This document shows positions 33,486 through 46,858 of a DNA stretch of 64,000 nt, piece after piece. Origin of the DNA: Campylorhamphus procurvoides (taxonomy: Eukaryota > Chordata > Aves > Passeriformes > Dendrocolaptidae); contig WBMV01002816.1 of NCBI GenBank assembly GCA_013396655.1, forward strand, positions 62,001 through 126,000. The letters are read 5' to 3'. The notes under the pieces were generated by a model. That model was given only the letters and a program-made list of their open reading frames with translations. It did no database searches and was not told where the DNA came from. Made by a program: the position numbers and the translations under genes. Numbering within the stretch: position 1 is the stretch's first letter; each line of letters opens with the position of its first letter.

Positions 33486-36400
33486 AGGAAACAGTGGGCT
33501 GTAAAGCACCACTTACAAAGCTTATACGTGATCTTTCATCCTTATTTGCTCCTCACCACACTTCCATTTGTACACAAGAAGTTGTGCATGTTAACTGACA
33601 CCCAGCCTGGAATGCAATTAACCCAGAGTTTCACTGACAACCTTCTGAATCCAAGGAAAGCTTTCCAAATCTCAGATCAGGCCTAGAATGCAGTAGCTGT
33701 TCACGTTTAGAGAAAAATCAGTTTGTGTTGTAAGTGACAGGACTTGAGTGCTCACGGTCTTGATTCTGGCCGCTCTCAGTCACACATTTCAAGTCAGTAG
33801 CCTTTGAATCAGGACTGCTTGTACAATTGTCTCCAGAGATGACATGTGAATGAGTTTGACCGTAATATTCACTCTTCAGTCACGTAAAGAAATAGGAACT
33901 GTACAAGCAGGACACAGTTGGTTTGGAGAGCAAATCTCCAGCTGTGTCAGAAGAATTCTGTAATATCCATGCTAAGTTTTGGTATCCTGTGCAGTGCTGC
34001 ACCACAACCCAGTGAAGACAATGCCATGGCCCACAAGTGGTATTCCCACCACTACTGAGTCTGGGCACTCTCTGAGTGCTGTTAGTACCCAAAGTGAGGA
34101 GGATTCCATCCTAAATGGAGGACTGGGGATGCCTGTTCCAAATATGCAGAAAGGATGTTTGAGGAACAGTAAATGCCAAGTGTTTTTAAGAATAAATCAG
34201 ATGTTAAAATACTGGAAATGGAGTGTCAGATCCATGAGGGCTCACCTAAAAGCCATACAGCCATGCTCAGTGATAAGCACAGTGTGTTTCATGCCAGCAC
34301 TCCCACTCTGGCTGAAGCCTGACTGATTTCCAGTGGCTGAGAGTTTTCTTTCTGTACCAGCAAGAATCCTCGAACTTCCACTTAAAGGCACATGAATATT
34401 CAGTTGTGGGCATTGTTCAAACAAGAGGGAGAGAGGAGTTGTTGTCCCCCGGAGTGTGACTGGATTTCCCAGTTTATATCTTTCCATAAAGAAGCAGCTG
34501 CACAAGGAGCTGACGGTCAGTGCAAGCCACAGGACAGCCTGTGGCTCCTGCTGCACCCCAGATCCTTCCCATTGTCCCCAGTTCCTGTCCCTGCATCCGG
34601 CCTGTGCCCTGCCTGGCTGTGAGTGCCTGTCCTGCTCAGAGTTATGGTAGTTTGGTGAGCAGCCAAGGGGCTGAGGATACAAATTATAATAACATTTCCT
34701 TTCCTGAAAGCAGTGTTCCAGGGGCTGGGAGCTGTCCTGCCCTCTGCAGCTATCCTAGGGTCAATGGCAACCTTGAGGAGCATCTTGCCAATTCTTGAGG
34801 GCAGCAAACCTCCCCCAACAGCTCTGAGAGATAGAGAGAGCTCAGTGAGAACTTAGAGTTTTCCTGCTGAGTGTGAAGACAGGAGTGTGCTTCTGCAATG
34901 CAAATAGAAATGCAATCCACAGAATGAGTTTCTAGTCTGCATTGGGACCGTAATGAGACAGTTCAAAACTGCCATGACCCTTGTCAAACCCAGTTCAGAC
35001 TCTTATTCTTGAGCTGCAGGACTGGAACCTAGTTTTCCTCAGCTCCAGCAGGTATCAGCCAGTGCAGGCAGTTTCTTTTCCTTTTTACTATTTTTCCTTG
35101 TTTTGATGGACCTCTTCTACTTTGCACAAATGAGTAGACATGGACAGCTACAGTGCTCTTCTAGAGGGCAGTGCAGGCATTTGAGACCTTTGTCCCTCAC
35201 ATTGCGAGTTTAATTTGTTGGCCTCTCCTTGTCCCTTTCCTGGTCTTCCTCTGACCTGCATTTAGCCAAATGAACACAAGGTCTGGCATCCAGAAGTGCT
35301 GACCAACAAGCAACTGGATTCTGAATATTTAAATATAGATTTGAGAGCCTAATGTTAGGCACTGGTTTTGAAATTCTTGTGCAATTCATGTGAGACAGTG
35401 TAGGGACAGTATCGTGTCTAGGAGACACTTACAACAAACATTCTCCTTTACATTACAAACAAGCCTTCAATAAGTAGTAGATGGAGCAATTACCCAATCT
35501 GTCCTGGTGTTTATTGTTTGTTGGGGGTTTTCTTAAAGACATTCCAAGGTACCCTACAGATTTCTGGAGAAATGTCTTGTGTGCTTTTTTTTTGTTTTCA
35601 GTAAAATGACAACAACAACAAAATGAATGAGTCCCATGCTACAGATCAGACAATGTTTCTTAAGAGGTTTTAGAGCTTGTTGTTACACAAATACAATTTC
35701 TGTTGCCAAGAGTAAGCTAATATATTCTTGGCATGTCTGGTGAGTCTTAAATCACAGACAGTGGGTACATTCTGCCTGACAGCCAGAGGAACACAATTTC
35801 ACTTTGATAGGTGCATGGTAAAGAACTTTTCTTGTTCAAAATAAAGCCTGTCCCACCGTGCTTAGATCTCCTCCAGCTCAGGAGGCATTTTGCATATGTT
35901 AAGACTGCAGGGCACAAGAATGTTGTCATATGATTATATCTCCTGATTTTCTTAGAAATTACCCCAGCTGCGTTTTAATGTTCCTGCTGTAATTTGAAAT
36001 GAGTAATTGCTCAATGGATTAAGAATCCAACATGTTTTATTGGGCTTTTTAATATGTCTTTCAAATGTGGTTTCAAAGATAAAATCTCAGTCTCCAAATT
36101 GCACCTTTACCAAAAGAAACGCATTGCTGCATTGCTCTGCTCAGACCATTCCCAGCTCTCTGGGTTTACCACACTGTGCATGACCCCTCCAATGGAGAAG
36201 GTTCAGTTCAGGAGGGTCCTCCAGCAAACTGCTCCCAGTGTTTTCTGTCAGCACCAGCCAGACTCAGGGGGGGCTGGGGCAGGGGCTTGCAGGGCAGGGA
36301 TTAACCTTAGATCACCAAGAAACCAGCCTCGTACCAAGCCTCATTCCTGGTCCCCCCTCTTACAATATCTTCTGCAGTATTCCTGAAGATGTTTCTTTTT

Positions 36401-39400
36401 GCAAGGAAAAATCCAGTATGTAACACCACCAGAAATACTTTATTTACAAACAAGAAAGCTGACCTAGGACTGTTCCCTTAACATTTCATTTCCCCAGCTG
36501 TGTGTTCATTTGCAGGTTAAGAACTCTTTTCTTTTTTATTTTTTTTTCCCCTCCTGATGGTTTCGTGAGCTGCTTTCTCATGTCTCACAGAAGAGTAGGG
36601 GTTCCTGGATAATAAATAGCAAACCAAAGTGAAACTACATAGTGATATGTTGTCTGACCAATGTAATGCTTCCAGTTCTGGGCCTGGCCATGTCACTGAC
36701 CAGGACGGGGCAGCTTTTCCCTGCCACACACTGACTCTAGAATCAGGTGTTTCCCTTCTGTTTGTGCAGACTTATTAGAGCCACCCTTAATGGGAAATAT
36801 CCATTGGTGTTATAATACTAAAGTAGAAAATTACAAGAAGCATTAAAGGAGATGAGAAAAGATTCTGTACATTAAAATAAACAAAGAGATAGAAATCACA
36901 GTGCTACCATAAAAGAAGAATAAAGATTGGTTGCTTAACAGCTTCTTTTCTTAAGTCTTCACAGTAAAAGGTTAATTCCCAGCAGATGCTTAGAGTAATT
37001 AAAATTAGCAGCAAACTGGAGTATGGAGAGTAGGAAGAGAATAATTTAAATATGTTCAGCTGGGTTAGATACATTCAAATGAGCAAGCTGCGAGGAAATT
37101 TACCCTGGAGTATTTAAGGAAATAGCTGAAGAAATCTGAGCCATTAAATGATTACCTGTAAGAACTCATGGATCACAGAAAAGTGAGGCCTTAAAGGACT
37201 TAAGAAGGACAGATTTCTTCTACTTTTTTTTTCCTTCTGAAAGGAAAAACAAAGGACTAAGAGAATTCAGGTTAGTCTAGCTTCAAATAGCTAATCAGTT
37301 ACTGATTTGTTTATTAGCCATCTTAGACTATCCAGCCAATAGCAATGTAATAAGTATTTTTGTCAAGAGTAAAATCATGACATATAGAATTTAATTTCCT
37401 TCATTGACAGAATAACTGACCTTCTGAATCTGACAGAAGCGGTGAATGTGCTATGATGTGACTCTGCACAACTGAATATAACATTCATACAGTGAAGCAT
37501 TGAAAGGGGAAACTATGACAAGTGCAAAAATGGATGAAAAAGTATTTTTGAAGAGTTTGCTGTCAAAGTGAGAAATCATATCACCTCAGATACATAAGGG
37601 GCTTTCTGGGTGCTCTTTGCTTAATGAGTAGGATAACAAAATATACAATGCACCTAGAATTTCTAAATCACCTCACAGACACTTAAGCATCCTGGAGCAC
37701 AAGTTTTTCATTCAACCTGCTCTTGAGATACTGGAATAACTGTCTGGAATCAGTGCAAGAAGTTCAGCAAACAGCAATGGGGTGTTTTACCCGTACAAGA
37801 GAAAACTCTAATATGCCATTAAAAACTGTGGAATAAAAGGCAGTGCAACATGAGGATGTGGATAAAGCAAATCATGATCCCAATGCACAATAATATCATG
37901 CTGCTGTTGCTAAAAAAGGCAGGCACTGCTTGGTAGCCAAAACATCTGTTTGGCTGACAACTGGCTCTCACCACCACCATCCCTGGTGATGCCACATCCT
38001 GGTCCTGACTTTAGTGGCACAGCCCTAAGATGCTGAAAAGGAGACAGAGAATGAGAACTGGGAAATACCAAAAGAAAACCACCATATTTCATTTCTCATA
38101 GACCTTTCTCCATAGAAGACCCTGCCCCTTGGTGAGGAAAGCCATCCTTGCCAGGCAGTAGTAGAGCAGCCCCCAGCATCCTCACAGTAGCACTTTGGGG
38201 GCATTTGATGTGCCCGTGTGCCAGCACTGGCTGGCAGTGCCTCCCTCCCACCCAGGCTGAGCTTCAGGGACAGCAGCTCTTTCAAAAGACATTTTGAAAC
38301 CAGGCAATTGTATGAATCTGCCTCTCCCTCTCCCATAGACTTGCACTGGCCAGTCTCTTGTGCACAGTCTACTGTTCCCATAAATTGCTGGAGGGTGAGG
38401 ACTTGATGTTCCCCAGTTCAAGAAAAAGCCTCAGGAAATTGCAAAAAGTCCTAAAAAGCCACAGTTTGTTTTTATAACATTCTTTTCCTTTTTTTTTTTT
38501 TACATTCTCTCTGATAGCTCAGGAGTTAATGGACATTAATGATTTAAAACTATGGCACAAGACACTGGAAAGGTAGTTTGGCTTATTAGCAGGGCTTTGT
38601 TTATGTAGGAAAAAAAGGATGCTTAAGTTATTAAAGAACCCTAAATCTTCTAATTTTTTTTTATTTTTTTTTTGCCAGCATCTGTTTCTGAATGAATTTC
38701 TAGCTTCCCTCTAGGTTCTCTCCTCTAACTATTTTCCTGTTTACAAGGCAAAAGTGTGCATGTATCTTATGGCTTGATTTCCTAATACTTCATTTCAGTC
38801 TGTCCCAAAGCCAAGCATGCCATTAATCTCATTCTGCAGTGGGGGGAGTTCAGCATGGCATTGATGTCCTGCAGAGATCGATGTTTTAGGCTGGGCCACA
38901 GCTTTGTCTTTGGAGATGCTGCTCCTTTTACAGGCTCTGGCTGTAAATTTTAGATGACTAAATAAAACAAGACAAATCATAGTCTCCACTATGATGTGAC
39001 ACCCTATGTCTTCTTTCCAGTCATATACAGAAGGGTTCTTTCTCTCACCTGATGTGAGAAATGTTGAAGGAGTCTGCTAATATAACTAAATCACATCACT
39101 AATATCACTAAATCCATGGAACCTGTCAAAGCTGGTGGCATTAATTCACTTTTCTCTTTCCCTTCTCACATTCATATCCATGAGACTCGCCAAATAACCA
39201 GGACACAGTTACCTTGTGTTGGGCAAAGGAAACCTGAGGCACAAGAACTTCGGGGTCTGCCTGAATAAAATCTAAAATTCCCCTCTGCTATAGAGCCACT
39301 CCTGTGAGTGTGGCTTTAATACTTCAGCCCTTACTGGGCTGTGGTTGCCAAGGCTGTTTCCAAGGCTTCGGGTGCCTGAGTGCTGCAAGGATATCATGTC

Positions 39401-42400
39401 GCTGAAGACACTTGTCACTGGCTTTTCCTGTGACCTTGACACAGCCTCGCTGAGAGGGCTGAGGTTGGCTTTGTAGAACACACCCTCGGGTGCATACAGT
39501 GCAGGGATCCTGGAAGGGCATCTCTGCCCCCCAGGTACTGTATGCACAGGAAAAGGGCTTTCAGCATTTGTAGAAAACTAATTAGTTGCAGGATCTCAGA
39601 GACCACCCTAAGCCTGAGCTTTGAGTTCTGAGTATGAATCCATCCATCTAGAAAGCACTGTAAGAGGAGCAGATTAAGTTCATAATACAGGGGTGATCTG
39701 ATGGCGGTATTTATCTCAATAGCCAAGAAAAAGAGTTCAAATTTGCCTTTCAAAAAGCATGATCCAGTCTTGCCTGGGGGCCCATTTCAGAATACACTGT
39801 GCACCTTCCTGGACCCTCTCCCAAAATGTTGGGTGCTTGGAACTGGCTGTTCCAGGTGACAGTTCCCCTCTTTATTTCCAGCTGTTGCATTAGTGGACAA
39901 GCAACAATACAATAAATGCTTTCTTAATGTTTGTTTCTGTTAGGCAATTGTATTTGCCATGGGGATAACATGCAATCAGGGCTGAAGAAACAACAGTGTT
40001 TGCAAACTATGGCTGGGTGATGTGAAACTCTTTAGTGCTTCCAAGAACAGGAGAAGTCTACAAGGCAGAATTTCCATTGAAATGTGATAAAGTATTCAAA
40101 TGTGGGAAGTAGCTCCTTTAGCAGAAAATACAGGTTGAATGGAGCACCAGCTGCTGCTGCTCATGTGAATAGTGCTGCTATGCTATGCTTATTCCTAGAA
40201 ATGAGCTACAATTTTATTATTTCAGAGGGAGATGTGCTTATTACAAATATATGTATATATACATGTTCATACTGTTCTCCTTAGCAAAGGTGTATCCACT
40301 GAAATGAACAGCTTACTAAATAAATGTCCTCACCACTTTCCTGCAACAACAGGAGCTGCAAGTGAATTGTGTTTCATCAAAGTGTTCCTTAAAGCAGCCT
40401 CAATGTACTGGGTTTTTTCCATTTCACTGGTAACAGCATTTCCAGATCTGGAGCTGCCAACAAAACCCCACCTTTGAGACAACAAACAGTGACTGTATGT
40501 TTAGCTACCTGTGTGAATGCAATTCCCAGATTTGCTCATAAAAAGCCAGAGATGGTACAGGAAGAGAGGCTACACCTGCCATTGTACAGCAGTGTTACAC
40601 TGTTTTGTACACTTGACCTCAAATAAACCTTAAATAAGAGAATAAATTATACAGATATGCTCTTCTACAGCAGCTATTCTTTCAGATAACTCTACCCCAA
40701 CTTCTGGTTTTCCCCTTCAGTCTACCAGGAATAGTTCAAGATTCTCAGCTCCTGCCTTGGAACAGAAGAAGGGATTAGATCTTTTGTCCCCTTCAAGCAC
40801 TTCTATTTCTCTGCTTCTAACTGTGATAGTCAAGTCCTTCACCAGCCCCTCCACCTCATTTTCCTTAAATGGTGACATCTAACCTTGACATCCCAAGTGC
40901 TCTTTAATGCTTCTTTGAAGTCCTTCAGAACTGACAACTCCATTACTCATTTTACCTGGCACCATGTTAAATACAGTCCTGCTTCAAATACTTCATTTTA
41001 CAGAGTTTTTATTGCTATTTCTGTTTTCAAGTAAGAGAAAATGTGATAAAGCATAGGCTGAAGGTTTCAGCCTAATAATCCCCAGAGATTTCCTTTGATT
41101 TAGATAATTGATTTCAACCCTTAAGTGAAGAAAGAAAATAAACCATATGAAAGAAGTAATTCTTCTTACTGAATGCTCTTGGAAATCAGTTCCTGGAGTC
41201 AATCAAAGAAATCAGTGTTTATCTATTTTTCAGCATAGTTATTTTCCCTGTTATCACCTGCCTGAAAAATGTGTGCAATAATCTATACCTGAAGTGAGCC
41301 TCCAATCTTCCCATCAGCTTTTCTACTCCCAGAAAATGTAGTGAAGTTTCATTATTGCTCCCACACTGCCTGGGCTCTGTCATGGAATGCATTAAGACTA
41401 CACACTGTTTGCCACAGTGTAATAGAGAGAAGCAGGTGGAAAAATAAAATACGATTTTAATTTCCTGCCGTCTACTAACCTTTTACCATACCCAAAGCAA
41501 GGAGGGATTATAAACAAGATCTTACTTTTTGTTTGTCACTTGACTGATGAACTGTTTAAGTAATTCTCAATAAATGTATTTAAAATGTATTTTTTCCTGC
41601 CACAACGTGCTCTTGGATTTCTTCTCTGGGAATTTCTGTTTACAGAGGTTTGCAAGGCCTGAGTGCTATAGCTGAGTTAGCAGAATTCCTTGGCTTGCCT
41701 GTGTAGCATTGGGCATATAGACAAAATACTAGAGTGACAATGTGTAAGCAGAATGCCACTGCCCCAGCCTCTGCCAAGCTGATAGCATAGGTTCCCTGCC
41801 AGGTGATAAAGGAATGACGGAATGAGCAGCAAGAGAACTTTGTGACTTACAGGCTGTACTGATGGCTGATTATTCTCCAGTTGGGCAGCACAGGCTGGGT
41901 AAATGTGTAACTACAGCAGAATCCAAGCAAAGCCCTCAGAGAATCCAGCCATGGAAGAAGGAGTCGGTGACTGATTAACTGAGGAGGGGATGCTGTGCTC
42001 CAGCAGAGAGCTTGGGGTGACTGGGACAGGCTCTTGCCAGGGCTGATGGCACTGTACAGCTCAGTGTCTGCTGAGCTTAGGGTGGGCCTTAGCCTGTTCT
42101 GAAACAGACAGTGCAGAAATGGACATTACCGAAAAACAACAGCAAATAAACAGAAACCCTAAACAAACAAAACCCAAACCCATCTGTTCTGATGGTTGTT
42201 TACAATGGGGGATTTGCTGTGTCACACTCTGTCACCTCCAGGGCAACACACCTTCCTCCCTCCTTAGTTCTGTGGAAAACAAGGTGAACACTCAGAGCAA
42301 ATCACTGCCTGGACCTTGTGTCCACACAGGAGCAGCTCATCTCTGCATAACCCACTGACAATTAGTCCAAGGAGATAACCCCCTTATAAACCCCAGCTTT

Positions 42401-45400
42401 GGCACTCCCAATACATTTCCTCCAGATAACAATTGTGTAAACCTTTTTCCTTGTTCTGACCCTGTTTGGCAGTAGGATCTCAGGCCCACACTATAAATCC
42501 ACCTGCTGTTTGACTGTCCAGAAGTGCAAAGTGCAGGCAGCTTCTAACAGGCACAACATTCCCCCTTCCCAGGCTGAGAAAGAACATACATTGTGTTGCT
42601 TCCAATTGCTTGCCTAAGCCAAACTCACGAGGAAGAATTGCTCCTAGGGTCAGAAAGAACTAGTGAAACAGAAGCACTTCTAATAAAAATAAATGCTGGT
42701 TTTATTCCCTGTTAGAAAATTCCCTTTTCCTTGAAGGACGGAGTATTCTGTGACAAATGTTCTCATTCCTCTTTTATTTTTAATCCAAATTCCCAGCTGT
42801 AATTGGCTTGGGTCACATGCCGTTTGTTCTGCCTGAGCATCCTCATGCAGATGCAGCAGTGAATGCAAGTCGTGTCCTTGGGCAGGCTGTGCTGCAGCCG
42901 TGGGACAAACACTCTGCAGCACAGAATTCCCCCGTGCTCTCTGTGCTCAGAGAGGTGGTTTGTGCGCCTCCTCTGCCCACACCTTGGGCAGCCAAGGCTG
43001 ATGGGCTGTGGCCTTGCCCGGCTGCTCACAGAGAGAGGAAAGGCTGTCCTGGCCCAGGGGAAGGGCTGGCAGAGCCTGAGCTCACCCAGCAGGGGCAGTT
43101 CTTGGGGAGGGATGGGAAACTCCTACGGGGGTGGGTTAGGACAGGTCTGTGAGCAGAACCACGGTGTGAAGGATTGTTGTCACCCTTCTGAAATCTCAGC
43201 AGTATTCAGATAAACAGGCTTTAAAAATGCTGATCAAGTGAGTGTTGCAACTTTCACTGCCACCAGCTCTGCAGCTCCCTGCCTTGACTTTTGACTCTTC
43301 ATTTTCACTCACTTGTAAACTTCTTAAGTGGGCTAAGCTGCTCTGCTCCCTAAGCTTCTATTCTTGCCTCCTTGTCTTGGAGGCATGTGAATTTCTGGCG
43401 GCTGATCATGAAGTCAAACTTTGTTTCATGGCTCTCTCTGAACAGGAGAAGCCTTTCCAGATACTGAAGAGTGAGTACCATTGAATTTCTGACTCTGTGC
43501 CACTGTTCTGTTCATGAAGATGATAACAGTATAAATTACTTCACAAAATACTTGTTATTTTTCCTAATTCAACAAAATGACAACTCATTTTAAACCCTTG
43601 TGCCATCCACACCCCCTCTGAGGGAGAATCCTTTCTGCAATTGGCACGAGAGGACAGGGTCCTTCATGTTAAAAAAATTTGGCTTTGGGTCCATGTCTGA
43701 GCCTGCACTGACCAGCATGTTCTCCAAAGTGACAGGGAATATTTTCAGCCTAGTCCTGGAAATGGCTCTGCATGTACCACCCCAATATACATGCAGAGTT
43801 ATCTGGTCTTCTTTTGGCACTGGCAGCCACATCTCTGACAGAGGGATTGTAGACATCTAAGACTACAGGTTTACTACCCTATTTCTGCCTCACAACCACC
43901 CAGTAGCTTGGGATATTTCATAGAAGGACTTTTTGGGTTATTTTCCCAAGTAGTAGCTCTAAGAAATGCAATCAGTAGAATTAACAGCCTGTATCAGCTG
44001 CTGCTTCTGACATAGTCCTCCAAGGCTTTGAGAAGAATGGCTGGATTTAGAGAACCCTACTCAGGTTTTGCCTTACCCATTTATTTTCTCTGTTTTATAT
44101 TACTCTGTTTATACATATGAGATAGATCAGATCTCTGGAGAACTGAGTCTATTTACCCACAGAACAGCCTGATGCAGCAGCAGGACTGGCAGTCCCTCTG
44201 TGAGAAGTCACTTGTGTGCAGACACCAGCCTGCGAAGGCGCTTGTAGGACATATGTCAATTCAGAATCTGTAGCCATTCATTCCCCATCTGTGCTGAGCC
44301 AACCAACCACAGAGCTCACTAATGGCCAGGGTCCTTTGATACATGAACAGGAATAAACCAAATTTGACTTCTGTAAAGTGCTGTGTAATCCATAACAGCT
44401 CTGCCCATATTGCACTGCCTTTTCACTGGTCAGCAGTCCTGCTGCTGTGGAAGTTCTCTTGCTTTGTGTCCAGCACAATACATTTCACAGGTGACACAGC
44501 AGTTGTATGCAGCAAGATGCAGGCCCAGGAGTGCCAGCCTAACTTGCTTGCTGACATTAGGGGCAAGTTCTGGAGTTACTGCCGTTAAACACGGTGCTGT
44601 TTCTGAAACTTTCCATGAGGAGCACAGCCAGTGCTGCCTTTCCCAGGCTCTCCTGGAAACTCCAGACTTTTGCACCAGCACTGCATTTGGACTCTGAAAT
44701 TTTGCATGCTAGAAGCTGCAGATAACACCAGAGCTGAGCTGCTGCTGCTGGTAGATAATTATATATTGGCCAGTGAATCTCCAGAGCAGTTTTTAAGCTT
44801 TCAGAGGAGAAGAAATGGAATAATTTCTCGTTTTAGCAAATGATAGCTATCTGTATGCAACTGTGTTAAGGAGAGCTTTGCATCCAAATTAGTAACTTGA
44901 ATAGAGCCTGAACTCCAAGGCAATCATCAATCAGTGGAGATGGTAGGATGCTGGCTGAGGGAATACAGGACAAATCTCTTTTCTTTACATTTTACCCAGC
45001 AGTTTAAATACAGGGAATGTGTCACCTTATTCTTCCAAACAATACAGGCAAAGAAATCGCTGCATTTTGACTAATCAGAGGAGGGGATGATCTTTTGCAA
45101 CTGGCCCATGTCAAGTACTGTACCTCGAAATTAATCTTTTACAAGCACTTATGTAAGTGAAACCTCTTGACTAGCAATGTGCTGTGTCTTGTCACCACAT
45201 GGGTGACTCAGCGTGGCATCAGCTCAGCATCACTGTGGAGGAAGGGGAAGCAATGGAGCCAAAAGGATGCGACTGTCAGATGACAGACTTGTGAGGAACT
45301 CTGGGCTTGGGTCACACGACTAGTGTGAGGCAGCATGTGCAGAAACAACTCTGACAAGAGAATGCTTCTGGTATGCTTATTTTTGTCAGTGCCCTCATTT

Positions 45401-46460
45401 TTTCTGGGATGGGATACAGTCCTTGGTAACTCAGAATTGTCCTGGAGGAAACCAAAGAGTTTGCACAGGAACACTTTAAAATATGCTATACTGTTTTAAA
45501 AGATAACTAAGTTTCAAAAGAGACTGTGCATGAAATAACAACCAGGTTATACTTTATCTGCTTAACCACAGTGGAAAAGAAGTTGTGGCAGTTCATTCCT
45601 TCCTTTTGGTGCTCCTTTGGGAGCAAATGTGGACAGCAGGATGTCCTGGGAAGGAGCAGAAGTGAGCAGGGCATCATCTGCTCCTGCTCCATCCATTGTC
45701 AGAAGACCTGGAAGCCTCACTTTACAAGTTTTGACTTCTGCTGCAGTCTTTAATTCAAATGCTTGGTGAATCCTGATTTTGGGAGCGAAAAACTCTAGGG
45801 ACACTCTTGGAATAACCCTCAGGCTGTAGAAAACTAAAGGATCGTTTTGGCAGCATGGTAGTGTACTTTATGAGAGCCTTTCCAATATGCCTGGCTTATT
45901 AAACACAGAGAAATTGCTCTATATTTCTCATCCTTCAAATTACAGACTTCCCCATCTCTGTACAACAACCCCTTTATCCCCACAGTGATGAGGCTGTCAC
46001 ATAAATCACACCCATACAAAAAGTAGGATTAATTATAGACCCAGAAATATTCTTGCCCACATTCCCACCCCTCCACAGCCCACAAAACCCCTGTGGCAAT
46101 TAAAATATGTGGATTATGGGTTGCTTCCCTAAGGTCACTGGAAAGCTAAGGACAGATGCTTGGAAGTCTCTTGCTGTCAGGAGTGCTGCTGCTCTCTGAG
46201 ACACCAGCACCAAATAAATAAATAATCAAGAGCCAACTTGGTTTTACTGTGTTTTGAAAGCCCATGTTGATGCAACAGGACCTTGCAGTGCTGCAATAGG
46301 GCTGTGTTTGAAAGACACAGCAAAAGTTTCACCTCATCTCAGTAGCAGGCAAAGTCTCAGGAGGTTCATGAATGGCAGAGATTTGGTGCAGCTCCAGAAT
46401 GGAAAGACCTGCTTGTCCTGCACTTGTCCCAGGTGGCCTTCCCTTGTCTTCAAAGGGATG
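33486..46460. other. Intergenic sequence between two CR1 fragments
   Basis: About 13 kb with no gene I can support. It has T runs (for example 38490-38501) and a GC-richer pocket at 42,800-43,170 described separately. The numerous short open frames on both strands show no recognisable protein motif and no consistent splice structure. Confidence 0.65.
42800..43175. other. GC-richer pocket with overlapping open frames
   Basis: Local rise in GC with open frames of 80-116 codons on both strands. The minus-strand frame at 42763-43029 is cysteine-rich, with a C-x2-C-C-x-C run, but starts at a GTG, has no signal peptide and matches no family I know. Open frames are expected by chance where stop codons are depleted by GC content. 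Confidence 0.5.
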
Positions 46461-46858
46461 AGAATCATGGACTCACAGACTGGTTTGGGTTGGAAGAGAC
46501 CTCAAAGCCCATTCAGTGCCAACACCTGCCATGGGCAGGGACACCTTCCACTAGCCCAGGGTGCTCCAAGCCCTGCCCAACCTGGCCTTGGGCACTCCCA
46601 GGGATCCAGGGGCAGCCACAGCTTCTCTGCCCAACCTGTGCCAGGGCCTGCCCACCCTCCCAGCCACCAATTCCTTCCCAATATCCCATCTACCCCTGCC
46701 CTCTGGCAGTGGGAAGCCATTCTCTGTGTCCTGTCCCTCCATCCCTTGTGCCAAGTCTCTCTTCAGTTCTCCTGGGGCCCCTTTAGGCACTGCAAGGGGC
46801 TCTCAGGTCTCCTGGAGCCTTCTCTTCTCCAGGTGAGCACCCCCAGCTCTCCCAGCCT
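46461..46858 (-). mobile_element. CR1 LINE 3'-end copy (about 400 bp)
   Basis: It starts with AATCATGGACTCACAGACTG and GGTTTGGGTTGGAAGAGACC, then TGCCATGGGCAGGGACACCT, CCAACCTGGCCTTGGGCACT, and ends in CTTCTCTTCTCCAGGTGAGC and CAGCCTGT. This order is the reverse complement of the avian CR1 3' region, so the element is on the minus strand with its 3' tip at 46461. It is 5'-truncated and no reverse transcriptase coding remains. Long open frames crossing it (up to about 200 codons) are artefacts of the repeat's GC content. Confidence 0.95.

Noticed and set aside
34242..34682. 146-codon minus-strand frame and overlapping + strand frames
   Set aside because: Frames on both strands overlap in locally GC-richer DNA without any conserved motif; no supporting splice sites or poly(A) context.
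42763..43029. Hepcidin homologue
   Set aside because: Only a partial cysteine spacing is shared; the C-terminal C-G-x-C-C, basic cleavage site and signal peptide are all missing. Kept only as a low-interest observation.
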